Assembly: GCF_032854445.1 (NCBI RefSeq)
Contig: NC_088298.1
Location: 7,305,504-7,369,503, forward strand
DNA from: Liolophura sinensis
Taxonomy: Eukaryota; Mollusca; Polyplacophora; Chitonida; Chitonidae
DNA length: 64,000 bases
Direction: 5' to 3'
The notes below the pieces were generated by a model. The model saw nothing but the letters and a program-made list of their open reading frames with translations, did no database searches and was not told where the DNA came from. Both the position numbers and the translations under genes were made by a program. This document shows, in pieces, positions 46,501-55,892 of this stretch (positions within the stretch are counted from its first letter, which is position 1; every line of letters starts with the position of its first letter).

Positions 46501-49500
46501 ACTCTCTTGGATTTGCTTAATGATATTTGGATAACTGGTAATTTTCCACCGTCATGGAGGGAGGCGTGTATTATCCCGGTTCCTAAACCGGGTAAGGATC
46601 ATACTGATCTAAATAATTACCGTCCCATAGCTCTTACCAGCTGTGTCTGTAAGACTATGGAACGAATGATTAATGATAGACTTGTTTGGTTTCTTGAAAC
46701 CAACAAGTTACTTTCTAATATACAATGTGGTTTTCGTCAAGGTAGATCCACTATGGATCACCTTGTTCGCTTCGAAACCTTTATACGAGATGGATTCATT
46801 AATAACGAACATGTGGTGTCCATATTTTTTGACCTTGAGAAGGCTTACGACACCACATGGAAATATGGTATTTTAAAGGACCTTTCTGATATGGGTCTTA
46901 AAGGCCGATTACCAATATTTATATCAGAATTTTTATCCGATCGTCAGTTTAAGGTAAGGGTGGGGTCCACTGTTTCTGACTCTTATGAGCAGGAAATGAC
47001 AACACCAACACTATTTAGCATAAAAATTAATAGTTTGGCTAAAAAATTGACATCTGGCACAGAGGGTTTTTTATATGTAGATGATTTCCTGATATGCTAC
47101 CGTGCTAAAATTATGAATAACATCGAGCGGCAACTGCAGCTTTGTCTCAATAACATCGAGAAATGGGCAGTTGCCAATGGTTTTAGATTTTCAACATCTA
47201 AAACCGTCGGTATGCATTTTTGTAATCAACGGAAATTCCATCTTGACCCTGAACTGAATTTTTGTGGTAAACCGGTGAAAATTGTTGGAGAAAATAAATT
47301 TTTAGGGGTTATATTCGATAGAAAATTATCATTTATACCTCATATTAAAATGCTTAAAGCCAAATGTACAAAGGCTCTCGATATAATTAAGGTCGTGTCT
47401 AGCACCGATTGGGGTGCTGACCGATCAGTTTTACTTAATTTATATCGTTCTCTGGTGAGGTCTAAATTGGACTATGGATCCATCATTTACGGTTCCGCTA
47501 GGAAGTCGTATATTAAAATGTTGGATCCTGTTCATCACCAAGGTTTGAGGCTCAGCCTTGGTGCTTTTAGAACCTCACCAGTAGAAAGTTTATACGTGGA
47601 GGCAAACGAGCCTTCTTTATATAACCGACGTATAAAACTTAGCCTTCAATATGCTACAAAGCTTAAAGCTTATCCAACAAACCCTGCCTACGACTGTGTT
47701 TTCAATCCATCATATGTAGACAAATATAATAAATGTTCTAACAAGATCCCTTCGTTCGGTGTTCGTGTTAGGGACCATATTGTGGAAGCCAACATTAAAC
47801 TTGGGGACATAGCTCAGGTGTCTTTCCCGGAGTCCCCACCATGGCTTTTTCCACAACCTAAATTGATATTTGATCTACGTAAATATAATAAATCAAATAC
47901 AAATCCTCTTATAATTCAGCAAGGTTTTGCTGAAATTAAGGCTAAATATTCGGATTATAAATTTATATATACTGATGGGTCAAAGGATGGGGATAGGGTT
48001 GCAGCTGCAGCTGTCTTAGGGCAGCGAGTTGCTTCTCTTCGTCTTCCATCCTCGTCTTCGATCTTTTCTGCAGAGGCCAGGGCTATACTCCTGGCCTTAT
48101 TATATGTCTCTTCTGGGCATGCTCAGAGTTCTGTGATATGTAGCGACTCGCTTTCCAGCCTTTTGGCAATACAGAATAATAAATTTAAAAATCCGTTGAT
48201 CTTCGAAATATTAGCCATACACCGAAAACTAATTAAAAGAGTTAAAGATATCCTATTCTGTTGGATACCAAGTCATGCTGGTATCCATGGAAACACAGTC
48301 GTGGACATGGAGGCAAAAGCTGCTCTTACTAAACCTTTGTCGAAAGTTAAAATACCATATAATGATTTTAAGTCTAATATTCTTAAATATATTCGTCGCC
48401 TTTGGCAGGGTGAATGGGATCTGCAGGTTTACAATAAACTGCATGTCATTCATCCTGTCATTGGCTTTAATTCATATACACTTGATTTGTCTCGTAGAGA
48501 CCAAGTCGTTTTAACCAGATGCCGTATTGGACATTCTCGTCTAACACACAATTTCATCTTGGATGGGAGCAGCGCTCCCGAGTGTGTTGGATGTGATACT
48601 CAATATGGCATCAAACATATTCTGTTTGACTGTGTAGACTTTGCCCATGTTCGGCAAAGGTTCTACACAGTCAACTCTATATATGATTTATTTGACAGCA
48701 TCGCTGGCGATGTTGTCATAAATTATATAAAGGCCATTGGCCTATATCATAAAATATAAATTTTAATCGTCATAAATATCTATATATAAACAGTTATATA
48801 CATATAGATTGGTACATGTAATATATAACCCTGGTTTTCGAGTTTTAACTCTTATTTTTTCTTTTATGCGATTTTAATCATGTCTGTACTTTTTGTTTTA
48901 CTTTTGGTGTTTATATTATCATATCGAAAACCTTAACCGTCTCTTGTTTTCACCTTGTTCTCGCCACGATATGGCTGAAATATTGCCGATGTGGCGTAAA
49001 GCCATAATCATTCATTCATTCATTCATTCTTCCAACACTGACACCCATGGACAATAAATCTATGTAGCATTGGCGAATGTTGTCATCATATCTATTCCCA
49101 GAAAATGTTTCCAGTTGTGTCGTTTTGTCTACAAGATCTTCAATTTGCTCTTTCAATGTTTCATTTTCTGTTTCTAACTCTTCAATCTTAGCCAAAGAGA
49201 GTGCATCTGGTCGTAATCCATCTTCTTTAAGTTTGATACATCTGTTGTAGTAATGAGAAGCTTGCTTTTGTGCATTCAGTTTTTTTCTCTCTGCTGTGTT
49301 CAGGCTTTCCTTCGAATTCATGTTTTCACGATTCAGTTCAACATTAATGGCAGACAGTTTTTCAATATGTTTGTCTCTGGTTGCAATTCGTTTGTTAACA
49401 TTCCTGGTTGAGAAAGATGATCGAAGTTCACTCAGTTGTTGTTTCAGTTTCTTATGCTGTTTTGCCATTTTAGTGAGTTCAAATAGTCGTTGGTTTTGTT

Positions 49501-51926
49501 TGTAAACTGTGTGCTCTAAAACACAATTCTTGTCATAAGCACTCTTTAAAGTATCAGATAATTCTTTTAATTTCTGTTTCAGGTCTTGATACAGTTCAAC
49601 AACATCATTTTCTGTGTCACTGTGATCCGATGTCTGTCCAGCTGCCTGCTCAACAACCTGCACAGAGACAGGGGGACGGCACTGCTCCTCTAAAAAAATG
49701 GCCGATGACTTTTTCCTCTTGCGAAGGAAGAGCCTATTACACTGGCTAATCAATGAAGTGGTATCAACATCCTCTGGAGATAGTCCCAGCATTTCGATAA
49801 CCCACTTGTGTAAATATTTCCAGGATAACTGTCGTACACGTATGAATGATCTCAAGGAGAGGATATGTCCGATAGTTGGAGTGCACCTTGGCAGTGAGCC
49901 GTTTAGTAGCTGATCTTCAGAAAAGCCAGCAACCTTCACATCAGATGGGTATATTGATGAAATAATTTCTGTTTGACTGTCCGGATGACTGTTCAGATAT
50001 TTTTTCACTTTTCGAGTAAGGTTACTGATTTTGTTAGGCAGTTCAATTGTGGAGTCTGTTATGTATGACTATTTAACGTCTTCATGTACTGTTAGTCTGC
50101 GGACCTTTGTGTTATATGTTATAAGCATAACAGGCCCTGTTATATATGTACAGCGCGGACCTGGCCGAAAGCACCTTGTTCAAGGCTCTGTTTATTTAAC
50201 TGGCTGTTCATTGGCTGTTAAACTCTGTGGTTAAAATAGTTGAATCCACCTGGCACGTATATAAGCCGTGTTTTCTGTGCAGAGGGGAGGTATTTTTGCT
50301 GCATCCACTGGGAGCCAGGAGAGTGTGAGACGCTCTCGTATCGAGTCCATTATTTTGATATGAGCTGGTGATGCCAGTTTCATTTGGGAGGACAGTTTTT
50401 TATGCCGGCACCGTTTGTGTACCACAGTAGTACTGATGTCTGATTTATGTGAATTTCTGCGGAAGTCACGTTTATTGGTGTTCGGATCTTTATTATGATT
50501 ATACAGTGTGGACTGTGTAATTTGTTTAACACGCTGACCTCACCTGACCGACAAGGTCGTCAAGGACTCTAAACTGAAGTTTTCAGTTTTGCAAAGGACG
50601 TTCGTTCTGCCACAAGGTGACATTACTCTACGTCTCTGAACGGCTCGTTTGTGAGCTTCTGCGGGAGCTGTGACTGATCTGAAGTGGATTATACCTCCAT
50701 GCCTGTATTTACCCTGTGTTGTGCTCTGCGGGTGTGACGTCATTCAAAGGCTTGACTGTTCCAGTTCTGTGTAACCTGTGTTCGTGTTCGCTAACCTGGC
50801 GAAGTACCTGTCTAGGACAATTTGTGACTTGTGTGAATTGTGTGTTTATCCCATGGTCTTTACGTTGGATTTCCTGGAATACATTCCTTGGGATGCAAAG
50901 GTGAACTGGAAACTTGTAAAGACCGGTAATACTGATGTGTATGTTGTTGTTGTTGTTGAACTGTCTGTAAAACTGTACGTCTCATTTTATATATAAAGCA
51001 TTGTTTACATTGTAATATTGAGTCACTGAGTCTGTTTTCTGTTGCCGTTTTCAATACCGTAACAAGTCAAAAAGTTTTAATAAAGGGGGCAAATTGTTCT
51101 GAATGTTGATTCCTCTTGTCTCCAGCCTCAGTAATGCTTTGGTATACAGTCCATAGGTTATTGGAACATCTATCTTGTTAGCCAGGTCGGGTGGTAGCTG
51201 AGGGCCTTCCTGCATATGCTCGAAATATTCACCCAGGAGAGTATCTAAAACAGAAATAAAATATATTAAGAAGTACATGTTTTTGTAATTTATTCAATAC
51301 ACATTTATTAAGTAAAGATTGTTGGTTTACATTATGTTTCTATACTGTGATGAGCCTGAGGCGATCTCAATTGAGCAGAAACCTTGGCAAGGGTAAATGG
51401 CTACGAACCCGTAACAAGTTTACTTTTATGTATGCCATCCACTGCCAAATAAGTAATAGTTCGACAGCGCACAACGAGGGTTATCACAGGATAGACGGCG
51501 AGCGAAGCGAGTCGATCTATTCTGTGATGACCCCAGCCACACCCAGCGATACGGATAATCCAATCAGTTTCTCTTTTGCACGTGCTGTCTAGACAGGGCG
51601 TGACCTGCAGTTATGTCACAAGGTTGAATAAGTGTAATTTGCACACATCGCAAGATAGATAGCAGTAGTACTGGACAGCCATTGGTCGAGCGATGAGTGT
51701 TGCGGTCTAAATATGGGGAAGTAGTTCAGAACTATTTTTTCTGCCAGTGGTTTACCCCAAGGATCATGGGGGCATAACAAGTCCCAACGGTGTTATGTAG
51801 AATAAGGGAAATAATTATATTCCTTAGAATATGGCGCAAGTTACTTGAGAGACCTTTTGGTGAATAAATGTATATGCGCATACCAATATCTGAAACTGAG
51901 TCACACAGCTCTTCTTCATCTGCCAT
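40518..51926 (-). CDS. Putative transposase of the unclassified transposon, 1186 codons with three inserts
   Basis: Exon 1 is 51926-51884 (MADEEELCDSVSDI; donor ATTG|GTATGC). Exon 2 starts at 51244 after tttctgttttag (DTLLGEYFEHMQEGPQ) and is broken by the solo LTR, the retrotransposon and SINE copy 3. At each site the frame resumes exactly when the insert and one duplication copy are ignored; the total is 3561 bases including the stop, with no internal stop. Order: N-terminal helical part, long coiled coil (KLKQQLSELRSSF and onward), central domain with LHTDNTKKKG, KNIMTDRHIVNKK, NSLFCGLHVIVNM and VVSESAFADLDRC, a basic helix, and a C-terminal Tudor-like module (FASGSYVAVAFDTEW, VRFLHRRGDSFIWPE). 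The D, D and E in the first, second and fourth motifs may be a DDE triad (inference). I remember similar proteins being left uncharacterised in invertebrates. Confidence 0.82.
41272..41537 (+). mobile_element. tRNA-derived SINE, copy 3
   Basis: Full-length, plus-strand, same family as copies 1 and 2. Head ggggcctccgtggctcagtc, B box gttcaagtcc, tail cgtaaaacaccaatc plus poly-A. The target duplication is tctttcttcta (41261-41271 and about 41538-41548). It was inserted into the coding exon of the unclassified transposon; removing it rejoins DIRRK with KLELMREKK in frame. Confidence 0.95.
43725..45085 (+). pseudogene. Retrotransposon ORF1, copy A (frameshifted)
   Basis: The start is set by comparison with copy B (MSSVNLNSNVLNLN; an in-frame ATG at 43686 lies in the leader). 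The protein has a basic N-terminal region, an esterase-free nucleic-acid-binding middle, and three zinc knuckles: CFKCQKFGHGKGQC, CFRCGSEGHDGFDC and CCNCGGDHMASSRDC. Copy A lacks one C near 44664 (tggccattgg against tggcccattgg in copy B). This moves the proline/asparagine-rich tail into another frame, where it is preserved to the stop at 45083-45085. ORF1 proteins of this type package the RNA. Confidence 0.88.
45085..48759 (+). CDS. Retrotransposon ORF2, copy A (open but catalytically damaged)
   Basis: 1224 codons without a stop; the ATG overlaps the ORF1 stop as TAATG. Domains: AP-type endonuclease (IIQWNCRGLK, LCLQETHLK, MGDFNSHNPLWGS), reverse transcriptase (PKPGKDHTDLNNYRPIALTS, FFDLEKAYDTTW, YVDDFLICY), RNase H (FIYTDGSKDG, SAEARAILLAL, CSDSLSSLLA, WIPSHAGIHGNT) and a C-terminal CCHC-like piece (CVGCDTQYGIKHILFDC). 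Two lesions remove key residues. The endonuclease SDHFP is SHNFP here (45716-45727), losing the catalytic D and H. A 21-bp in-frame deletion near 47000 removes most of the RT motif GVPQGSILSP. It is therefore open but very likely dead. Confidence 0.92.
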   Translation: MAIYDKIIQWNCRGLKVNFIEITQLVQSLNPIALCLQETHLKTSDKDKINLKNYSLYSTYSNEEDRAAGGSSIFVNNNVIHSPVALDTELQAVAVRVSLCETITLCSVYIPPNISLSALQLHNLKEQLPKHFILMGDFNSHNPLWGSNNINDKGKIVENFLSNEELCYFNDGSNTYLHPGNGAYSAIDLTITDPSLLPDFSWKVHDDLCGSHNFPIILEHNTSNSLERVARWKFDKADWIAFEMFCEADVSPETLKTADDPILKFNELVLRAADRTIPKTSTNPKSKSKPWYDQDCRKAIKGRKKAERNFNICPTDNNLNQVRIFRAKARRLLKSKRRSCWRNFVSGITSKTPMRKVWNMVQKLKGKNNKAKVQHLKDGANILTSPSDIANKLAETISTKSSDDNLTKEFQHIKNQKEKTKLPFSSKNLEDYNYPFNIEELKTALKKAHDTACGPDNVYYKFLNHLPPEPLETLLDLLNDIWITGNFPPSWREACIIPVPKPGKDHTDLNNYRPIALTSCVCKTMERMINDRLVWFLETNKLLSNIQCGFRQGRSTMDHLVRFETFIRDGFINNEHVVSIFFDLEKAYDTTWKYGILKDLSDMGLKGRLPIFISEFLSDRQFKVRVGSTVSDSYEQEMTTPTLFSIKINSLAKKLTSGTEGFLYVDDFLICYRAKIMNNIERQLQLCLNNIEKWAVANGFRFSTSKTVGMHFCNQRKFHLDPELNFCGKPVKIVGENKFLGVIFDRKLSFIPHIKMLKAKCTKALDIIKVVSSTDWGADRSVLLNLYRSLVRSKLDYGSIIYGSARKSYIKMLDPVHHQGLRLSLGAFRTSPVESLYVEANEPSLYNRRIKLSLQYATKLKAYPTNPAYDCVFNPSYVDKYNKCSNKIPSFGVRVRDHIVEANIKLGDIAQVSFPESPPWLFPQPKLIFDLRKYNKSNTNPLIIQQGFAEIKAKYSDYKFIYTDGSKDGDRVAAAAVLGQRVASLRLPSSSSIFSAEARAILLALLYVSSGHAQSSVICSDSLSSLLAIQNNKFKNPLIFEILAIHRKLIKRVKDILFCWIPSHAGIHGNTVVDMEAKAALTKPLSKVKIPYNDFKSNILKYIRRLWQGEWDLQVYNKLHVIHPVIGFNSYTLDLSRRDQVVLTRCRIGHSRLTHNFILDGSSAPECVGCDTQYGIKHILFDCVDFAHVRQRFYTVNSIYDLFDSIAGDVVINYIKAIGLYHKI
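50057..51064 (+). mobile_element. Solo LTR
   Basis: 1008 bp beginning TGTTATG and ending CGTAACA (TG...CA with a 5-bp inverted end), with a 4-bp target duplication AGTC (50053-50056 and 51065-51068). A TATA-like cgtatataagccg near 50256 lies before a plausible start of transcription, and a tatataaagc sequence near 50990 may serve polyadenylation, both in plus orientation. There is no internal retroelement sequence, so it is the product of LTR-LTR recombination. It sits in the coding exon of the unclassified transposon, which rejoins as LLKLF-DSTIEL in frame. The clade cannot be told from an LTR alone; a 4-bp duplication suits Gypsy-type elements. Confidence 0.85.
51479..51532. repeat. Small fold-back repeat
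   Basis: gggttatcacaggatagac faces gtcgatctattctgtgatga across a cgagcgaagcgag core, forming an imperfect hairpin in the intron of the unclassified transposon. It shares the gttatc-type ends and alternating purine core with the fold-back at 30836, so it may be a MITE remnant. Confidence 0.4.
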
Positions 51927-52962
51927 GATTCAGGCCACTATGAGGTAGGTTATCTGTGTGAAAACTAGAACAAAAAATAAACAATTTAATGGTACAGAAG
52001 AAAAAAGGTTTAAACAACCTGACACCCTCTCATAACATGACCAATAACTTAGGTATGAACACACTATAAACTCCTTAATTTCATTCCTTGAATCTATTCG
52101 CATGTCGATCGTAACCAGTCAATCGTCAAGCATAACCACGCCCAATGTTAAAAAACACTGGGCACACCGAGGAAGGCTATGAAGAAGTTATCAATAATTT
52201 TTATTTTGAACTGAAAACATTGCCGATCGGACAGCACAGATAACATGGTGTTGTTGTTGTTTTAGCCGAAGCTACTGGGAACGGGGTGTTTTGGCCAAGC
52301 ATTTTGATTTACAAATTCAGAACGAGGCCAACGCTAATGTAGGCGGTTAGGAACAAGGTGATAAGAATGAAACCGAGACTGTAACAAATGGCTGCCACGG
52401 AAAAACACCGAAGCAAAAATCGGAAAATTACACATGAGCCAAGAAGAAAAAAGTCGAAGATTGCCAGTTTACAGCCACATTGATGATGGGACTTACCTCT
52501 CATCGCCACCAATTCCAGAATCCGGCGTCTGCTGTTGTTGCGGACCCATCGGAAGGCCATATTCGCCTTTTGGAGCCCATGCCCTCACGTGTTTGACGAA
52601 TTGGCAGGTATCACGATAAACTACGAGATCCCAACTTTATAACCAAAGCATTTTAAGACGGATATTTCCATTGGCTCATGTGCGAATAGCGCATTGAAAA
52701 CGTAAACACGTTAAAAAAATGGCGCCGTCTCGTTGACTACGCGCCGATCGTCAGGCCATTACGAGAGCTATTTCTCCGTGGTACACGCTGATAAGCGATT
52801 TTTTATTTGTCAGCTACCATTCACAAACACAAGATATTTATAAAGGTACACCAAAACGTAAACACAAACTGAAATAAATGTATTACACTCTCATTAACAG
52901 TCAAATGAAAAGGCCGTGGTATTGGGGTTTTGTAGGCAATTCGTATGGCGGATGCCTGAGAA
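51927..52962. other. 5' flank of the unclassified transposon gene
   Basis: No confident gene. A 61-codon plus-strand frame (52434-52619, MSQEEKSRRLPVYSHIDDGT) and an antisense piece ending AGAG|GTAAGTC at 52494 both exist. Either could be an extra exon or a small second gene of the element, but neither has a recognisable domain. The sequence just upstream of exon 1 should hold the promoter. Confidence 0.35.
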
Positions 52963-52982
52963 GCTGAACTCCCTAATAATAC

Positions 52983-54162
52983 CCTTTGAACTTAACTTGT
53001 TCATCTTTTTTGAACGTATTATCCACGCTCATGTGTTGCAGGTGTTCCATCAACAGACGGTAGTTTTGTGAAACCCACTGTAGAGCGCGAACCTTGTGTT
53101 CTATCCATCTCGTACCACTAGATTTAACAGGTGTACAGGCCGACAGTTCTAAAGCTTCAGCTATTCCCACAAGTTGTCGCACCTTCTTTGGACTCTTATC
53201 ATACATAAGATACAATGTGAGAAGCATGTCCTCTACGTCACTGAACATGACTTGTTTGGAAAGAGAGTCTTTAATACTGAGCTCTAGTCTATGAGAGATA
53301 CAATGAACAGCAACAAGCCATGTCATGCCTTCATTGGTTTTAAATATTGTCTGAATCCCACCTCGATTCCCCATATTTACTGAGGCGCCGTCCATACCCA
53401 TCCCAACAATGTTTCTTAATTTTTTCTGAATTATGTGATCATTGAGTGCACACTTAATTGTCTCAACAAGTCCTGCTGCATTCCCTTGCAGACTAGGTGA
53501 TATTTCTTTCAGTGAAAAAAACCTAACCATTTGACGACCTGTTGTTGGATTGAGAAAAAGTACATAAATAAGCTCTTTCTCTCTATTTCTTACATCTGTA
53601 CTTCCATCAACAAGGAGACTGAAGAATTTGGCTTGGCGCAATGTCTCATTTAATTCATCCTCGTAAATTTCTGCATTGTTTTCAATAAACTCAGCTTACT
53701 TGAGGTCAGTTAAATATGCTTCTCCCAATTCTACTCCATGCTTTTTTTCCATTTTAGCAAATGCCGGAAATTTGGTAAACGATATTTCCTCTTTAGCCAC
53801 AAGAAAAGCAATGCCAAAGAGTTTTTTCATCCGATCTCTATCCTTATTCTTTAGTCGGACCAATGACTGACCGATTACGGATTGGGCTGCTGGAGATTCT
53901 CCATTTTCCCTCAAAATTTTATCTCGTTCAAGCAATTCTACTTTTTTGTGGGGTTCTCCATTTTTATGCGTTGTGGCGGCATCGTGTTTGACGTTTGATG
54001 TACCCGTTATCCACGCCTTCTGGAAATTTCTGATTGAACAGACTTGACGTTCGTACGAAGAACACAGCGAACTTTCGTGACGACTGTTTGTCCTTTTTTG
54101 CGTTCCTGATCAACCACTTCTAACCAGTCAAACCCCCAAGATTTTAAAGTAGACAACTTCAT
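52983..54162 (-). pseudogene. hAT-5bp transposase, N-terminal part
   Basis: Starts at 54162 (MKLSTLKSWGFDWLEVVDQE), shifts frame near 54050 to VCSIRNFQKAWITGTSNVKH (a finger-like C and H pattern seen in ZNF862-type proteins), and continues to KKVELLERDKILRENGE. An in-frame TAA at 53696-53698 is followed by AEFIENNAEIYEDELNETL and the catalytic core FFSLLVDGSTDVRN, GMGMDGASVNMG and VAVHCISHRLELSIKD. It is cut at the ATAATAC duplication by the unclassified transposon, and the frame resumes at 39710. Confidence 0.87.
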
Positions 54163-54599
54163 CGTTAACGAATACAATTACAACATGTGCTTGCAGCAAA
54201 GTGCAACTTGTCATGCGTGTAGATCGTACATTTTCGAAAGTCCATGTATTATTATATACACAAAAGTACTAGTCAGTGCGGTGTGAACGACAGCGCCAAA
54301 CAAAGGGGCATAACTGAGTGTGTTTGCGACTTCACCACCGTGGTGATTGGACTGAGGAATTCACGTTCGATATTTGCCATGTTTGTCCACAAAGATTATC
54401 ATTCTTGTTTAATATTACTGTTTTGGCTTCTCAGTCGATCTACATGATTGGTGTCGTTGTATATTGTAGCGACCATCAATGTATTTCTCCTGCTATTTTT
54501 ACGTTTTTAATTTTTTTAGCAGGCCATTTTACCGTTAGCCGGCAACATACGAATTTTCGCCTGCTTTTCGCCATTCGCAGGGCGCTAAAACGAGCCCTG

Positions 54600-55399
54600 T
54601 AGAGGCTGATAAATTTCGCTGTAAATGGAACTTTCCCCATGCCATTGGAGCGATTGACGGCAAACATGTGTCCATAAAAAAGCCCCCAGGTTCTGGATCA
54701 TTCTATTATAACTACAAAGGCTTTTTCAGCATTGTATTATTGGCAGTGGTAAATGCTAATTATGAGTTTTTGATGGTGGACGCAGGCATCAACGGTCGCG
54801 TTTCCGATGGTGGAGTTATTTCATATAGTACATTTGGACGCATGATGGAGGAAAACAAACTCTGTATACCAGCACCGGAGAAGCTACATGATAACGATGA
54901 GGCATGTCTGCCATACGTATTCCTCGGTGATGACGCCTTCGCCTTGGGAGAAAATTTGATGAAGCCTTACGGCGGGGAAGGTGCCGGTAAACTTGATTTG
55001 GACCAATGCATTTACAATTACCGTATAAGCAGAACACGGCGTATAGTGGAAAATGTTTTTGGAATTCTGGCGTCCAGATTTGGGGTGTTTCAGCGAGCCA
55101 TCCAACTTATCCCTGAGAAAGCTCAAATAATTACATTGGCATGTTGCTATCTTCGTAACTATTTAAGAACAAAATCTGGTTCGTACATCACCAGCGGGAC
55201 AGTTGATTGGGAAGATGATAATGGAGTCGTACACCACGGATCATGGCGTGAACGTCAGGGAAACCTAGAAGGTTTGCGGGCAACCTATGGGCGGAGTGCG
55301 TCGGGACAAGCAAAATACTACCGTGATTTATACAAGGAATACTTCAATAGCAAAGGAGCAATCCCGTGGCAAAAAGAACGCTGCACATGGTTGAAATAA
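54600..55399 (+). pseudogene. Harbinger-C transposase, exon 2 (catalytic)
   Basis: The exon begins upstream at 37896 (acceptor tatatttcag, MPKTEDEWKLE), is split by the hAT-5bp insertion and resumes here. DDE_4 domain: FPHAIGAIDGKHVSIKK (first D), FLMVDAGINGRVSDGGV (second D) and RRIVENVFGILASRFG (E). It ends AIPWQKERCTWLK. This half is open for about 260 codons with all three catalytic residues, but exon 1 is frameshifted and exon 2 is interrupted by 16.7 kb. Confidence 0.92.
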
Positions 55400-55892
55400 A
55401 AGAGGAATCAGAGGAATAACAAACATTGCTACACTGTTGTGTGTGTTACCATAGTAATGAAAAAACAGTGAACTCCACCATATAATAGTCCGTATTCATG
55501 AAGTGTGACCAAGCTCGATCGGGGCCAATATTTCATTGTAAATGCACCAAGGTTTGCTTGATAGACTCGTGGAATGCATAATATTTAGTCGAGATCAAAT
55601 TTTATGACAGTTGATCTCAGATTCTCAGCAGAAAAGTACCAGTAACTGTATGTAATCGATCCGCGTTGATTGTAATATTTATGCAGGGTTTATAATCAAT
55701 TTCGTATGATGAAATATGTAAAGTTTGGAGTCCGGATCAAATAAATGTGGTTGTCCGTAAAGCACAAAGCTCACAAACTTTGTCATATTTACAATAAAAA
55801 ATTGACTTGAATTGAAAAGAAAACTCTTTAACCATGATAACTGTAATTATATAATAATTATTATAAAGTTAAATATCAAGATGAAAACATAC
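55400..55892. other. Intergenic part of Harbinger-C
   Basis: AT-rich sequence between the transposase stop and the donor of MADF exon 1 (GAACAAATCCAG|GTATGT at 55893). It is probably the transposase 3' UTR and the MADF intron. No other feature seen. Confidence 0.5.

Larger units (their letters stand above)
43121..49027 (+). mobile_element. I/Nimb-like non-LTR retrotransposon, copy A (full length)
   Basis: 5.9 kb, flanked by a perfect 13-bp duplication tcttccaacactg (43108-43120 and 49028-49040). It starts cccccgtggggtttccgggg with a ~600-bp 5' leader almost identical to copy B, carries ORF1 and ORF2, and ends in gatatggctgaaatattgcc, gatgtggcgtaaagcc and an (attc)n tail. The order EN-RT-RNase H in ORF2 and the zinc knuckles in ORF1 indicate the I superfamily; Nimb is my best guess for the clade. 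It interrupts the unclassified transposon's coding exon. Confidence 0.9.
39718..52975 (-). mobile_element. Unclassified DNA transposon with 7-bp target duplication
   Basis: Perfect 13-bp inverted ends, tagggagttcagc (39718-39730) and gctgaactcccta (52963-52975), flanked by a perfect 7-bp direct repeat ATAATAC (39711-39717 and 52976-52982). It lies inside the coding frame of the hAT-5bp transposase. Removing the SINE, the retrotransposon and the solo LTR leaves about 6.0 kb with one two-exon gene on the minus strand. The non-coding left part (39731-40517) has three tandem copies of a ~19-bp aatatggccg motif near 40262-40310. I cannot place it in a known superfamily; the duplication length fits Dada-like (6-7 bp) or P-like (7-8 bp) elements. 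Confidence 0.88.
37929..54599 (-). mobile_element. hAT element inserted in Harbinger-C transposase exon 2 (hAT-5bp)
   Basis: Ends are cagggctcattttag (37929-37943) and ctaaaacgagccctg (54585-54599), a 15-bp inverted repeat with one difference. The target duplication is 5 bp, TAGAG (37924-37928 and 54600-54604). Removing the insert and one copy of TAGAG restores the transposase frame across the site (DEWK-LEADKF). A 5-bp duplication fits the hAT5 group rather than classical 8-bp hATs. It encodes one decayed transposase, split in turn by the unclassified transposon at 39718-52975. Confidence 0.92.

Noticed and set aside
52434-52619. 61-codon plus-strand frame inside the unclassified transposon
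   Set aside because: A possible small accessory gene, but no domain, no second copy and no splice evidence; left as an uncertain region.
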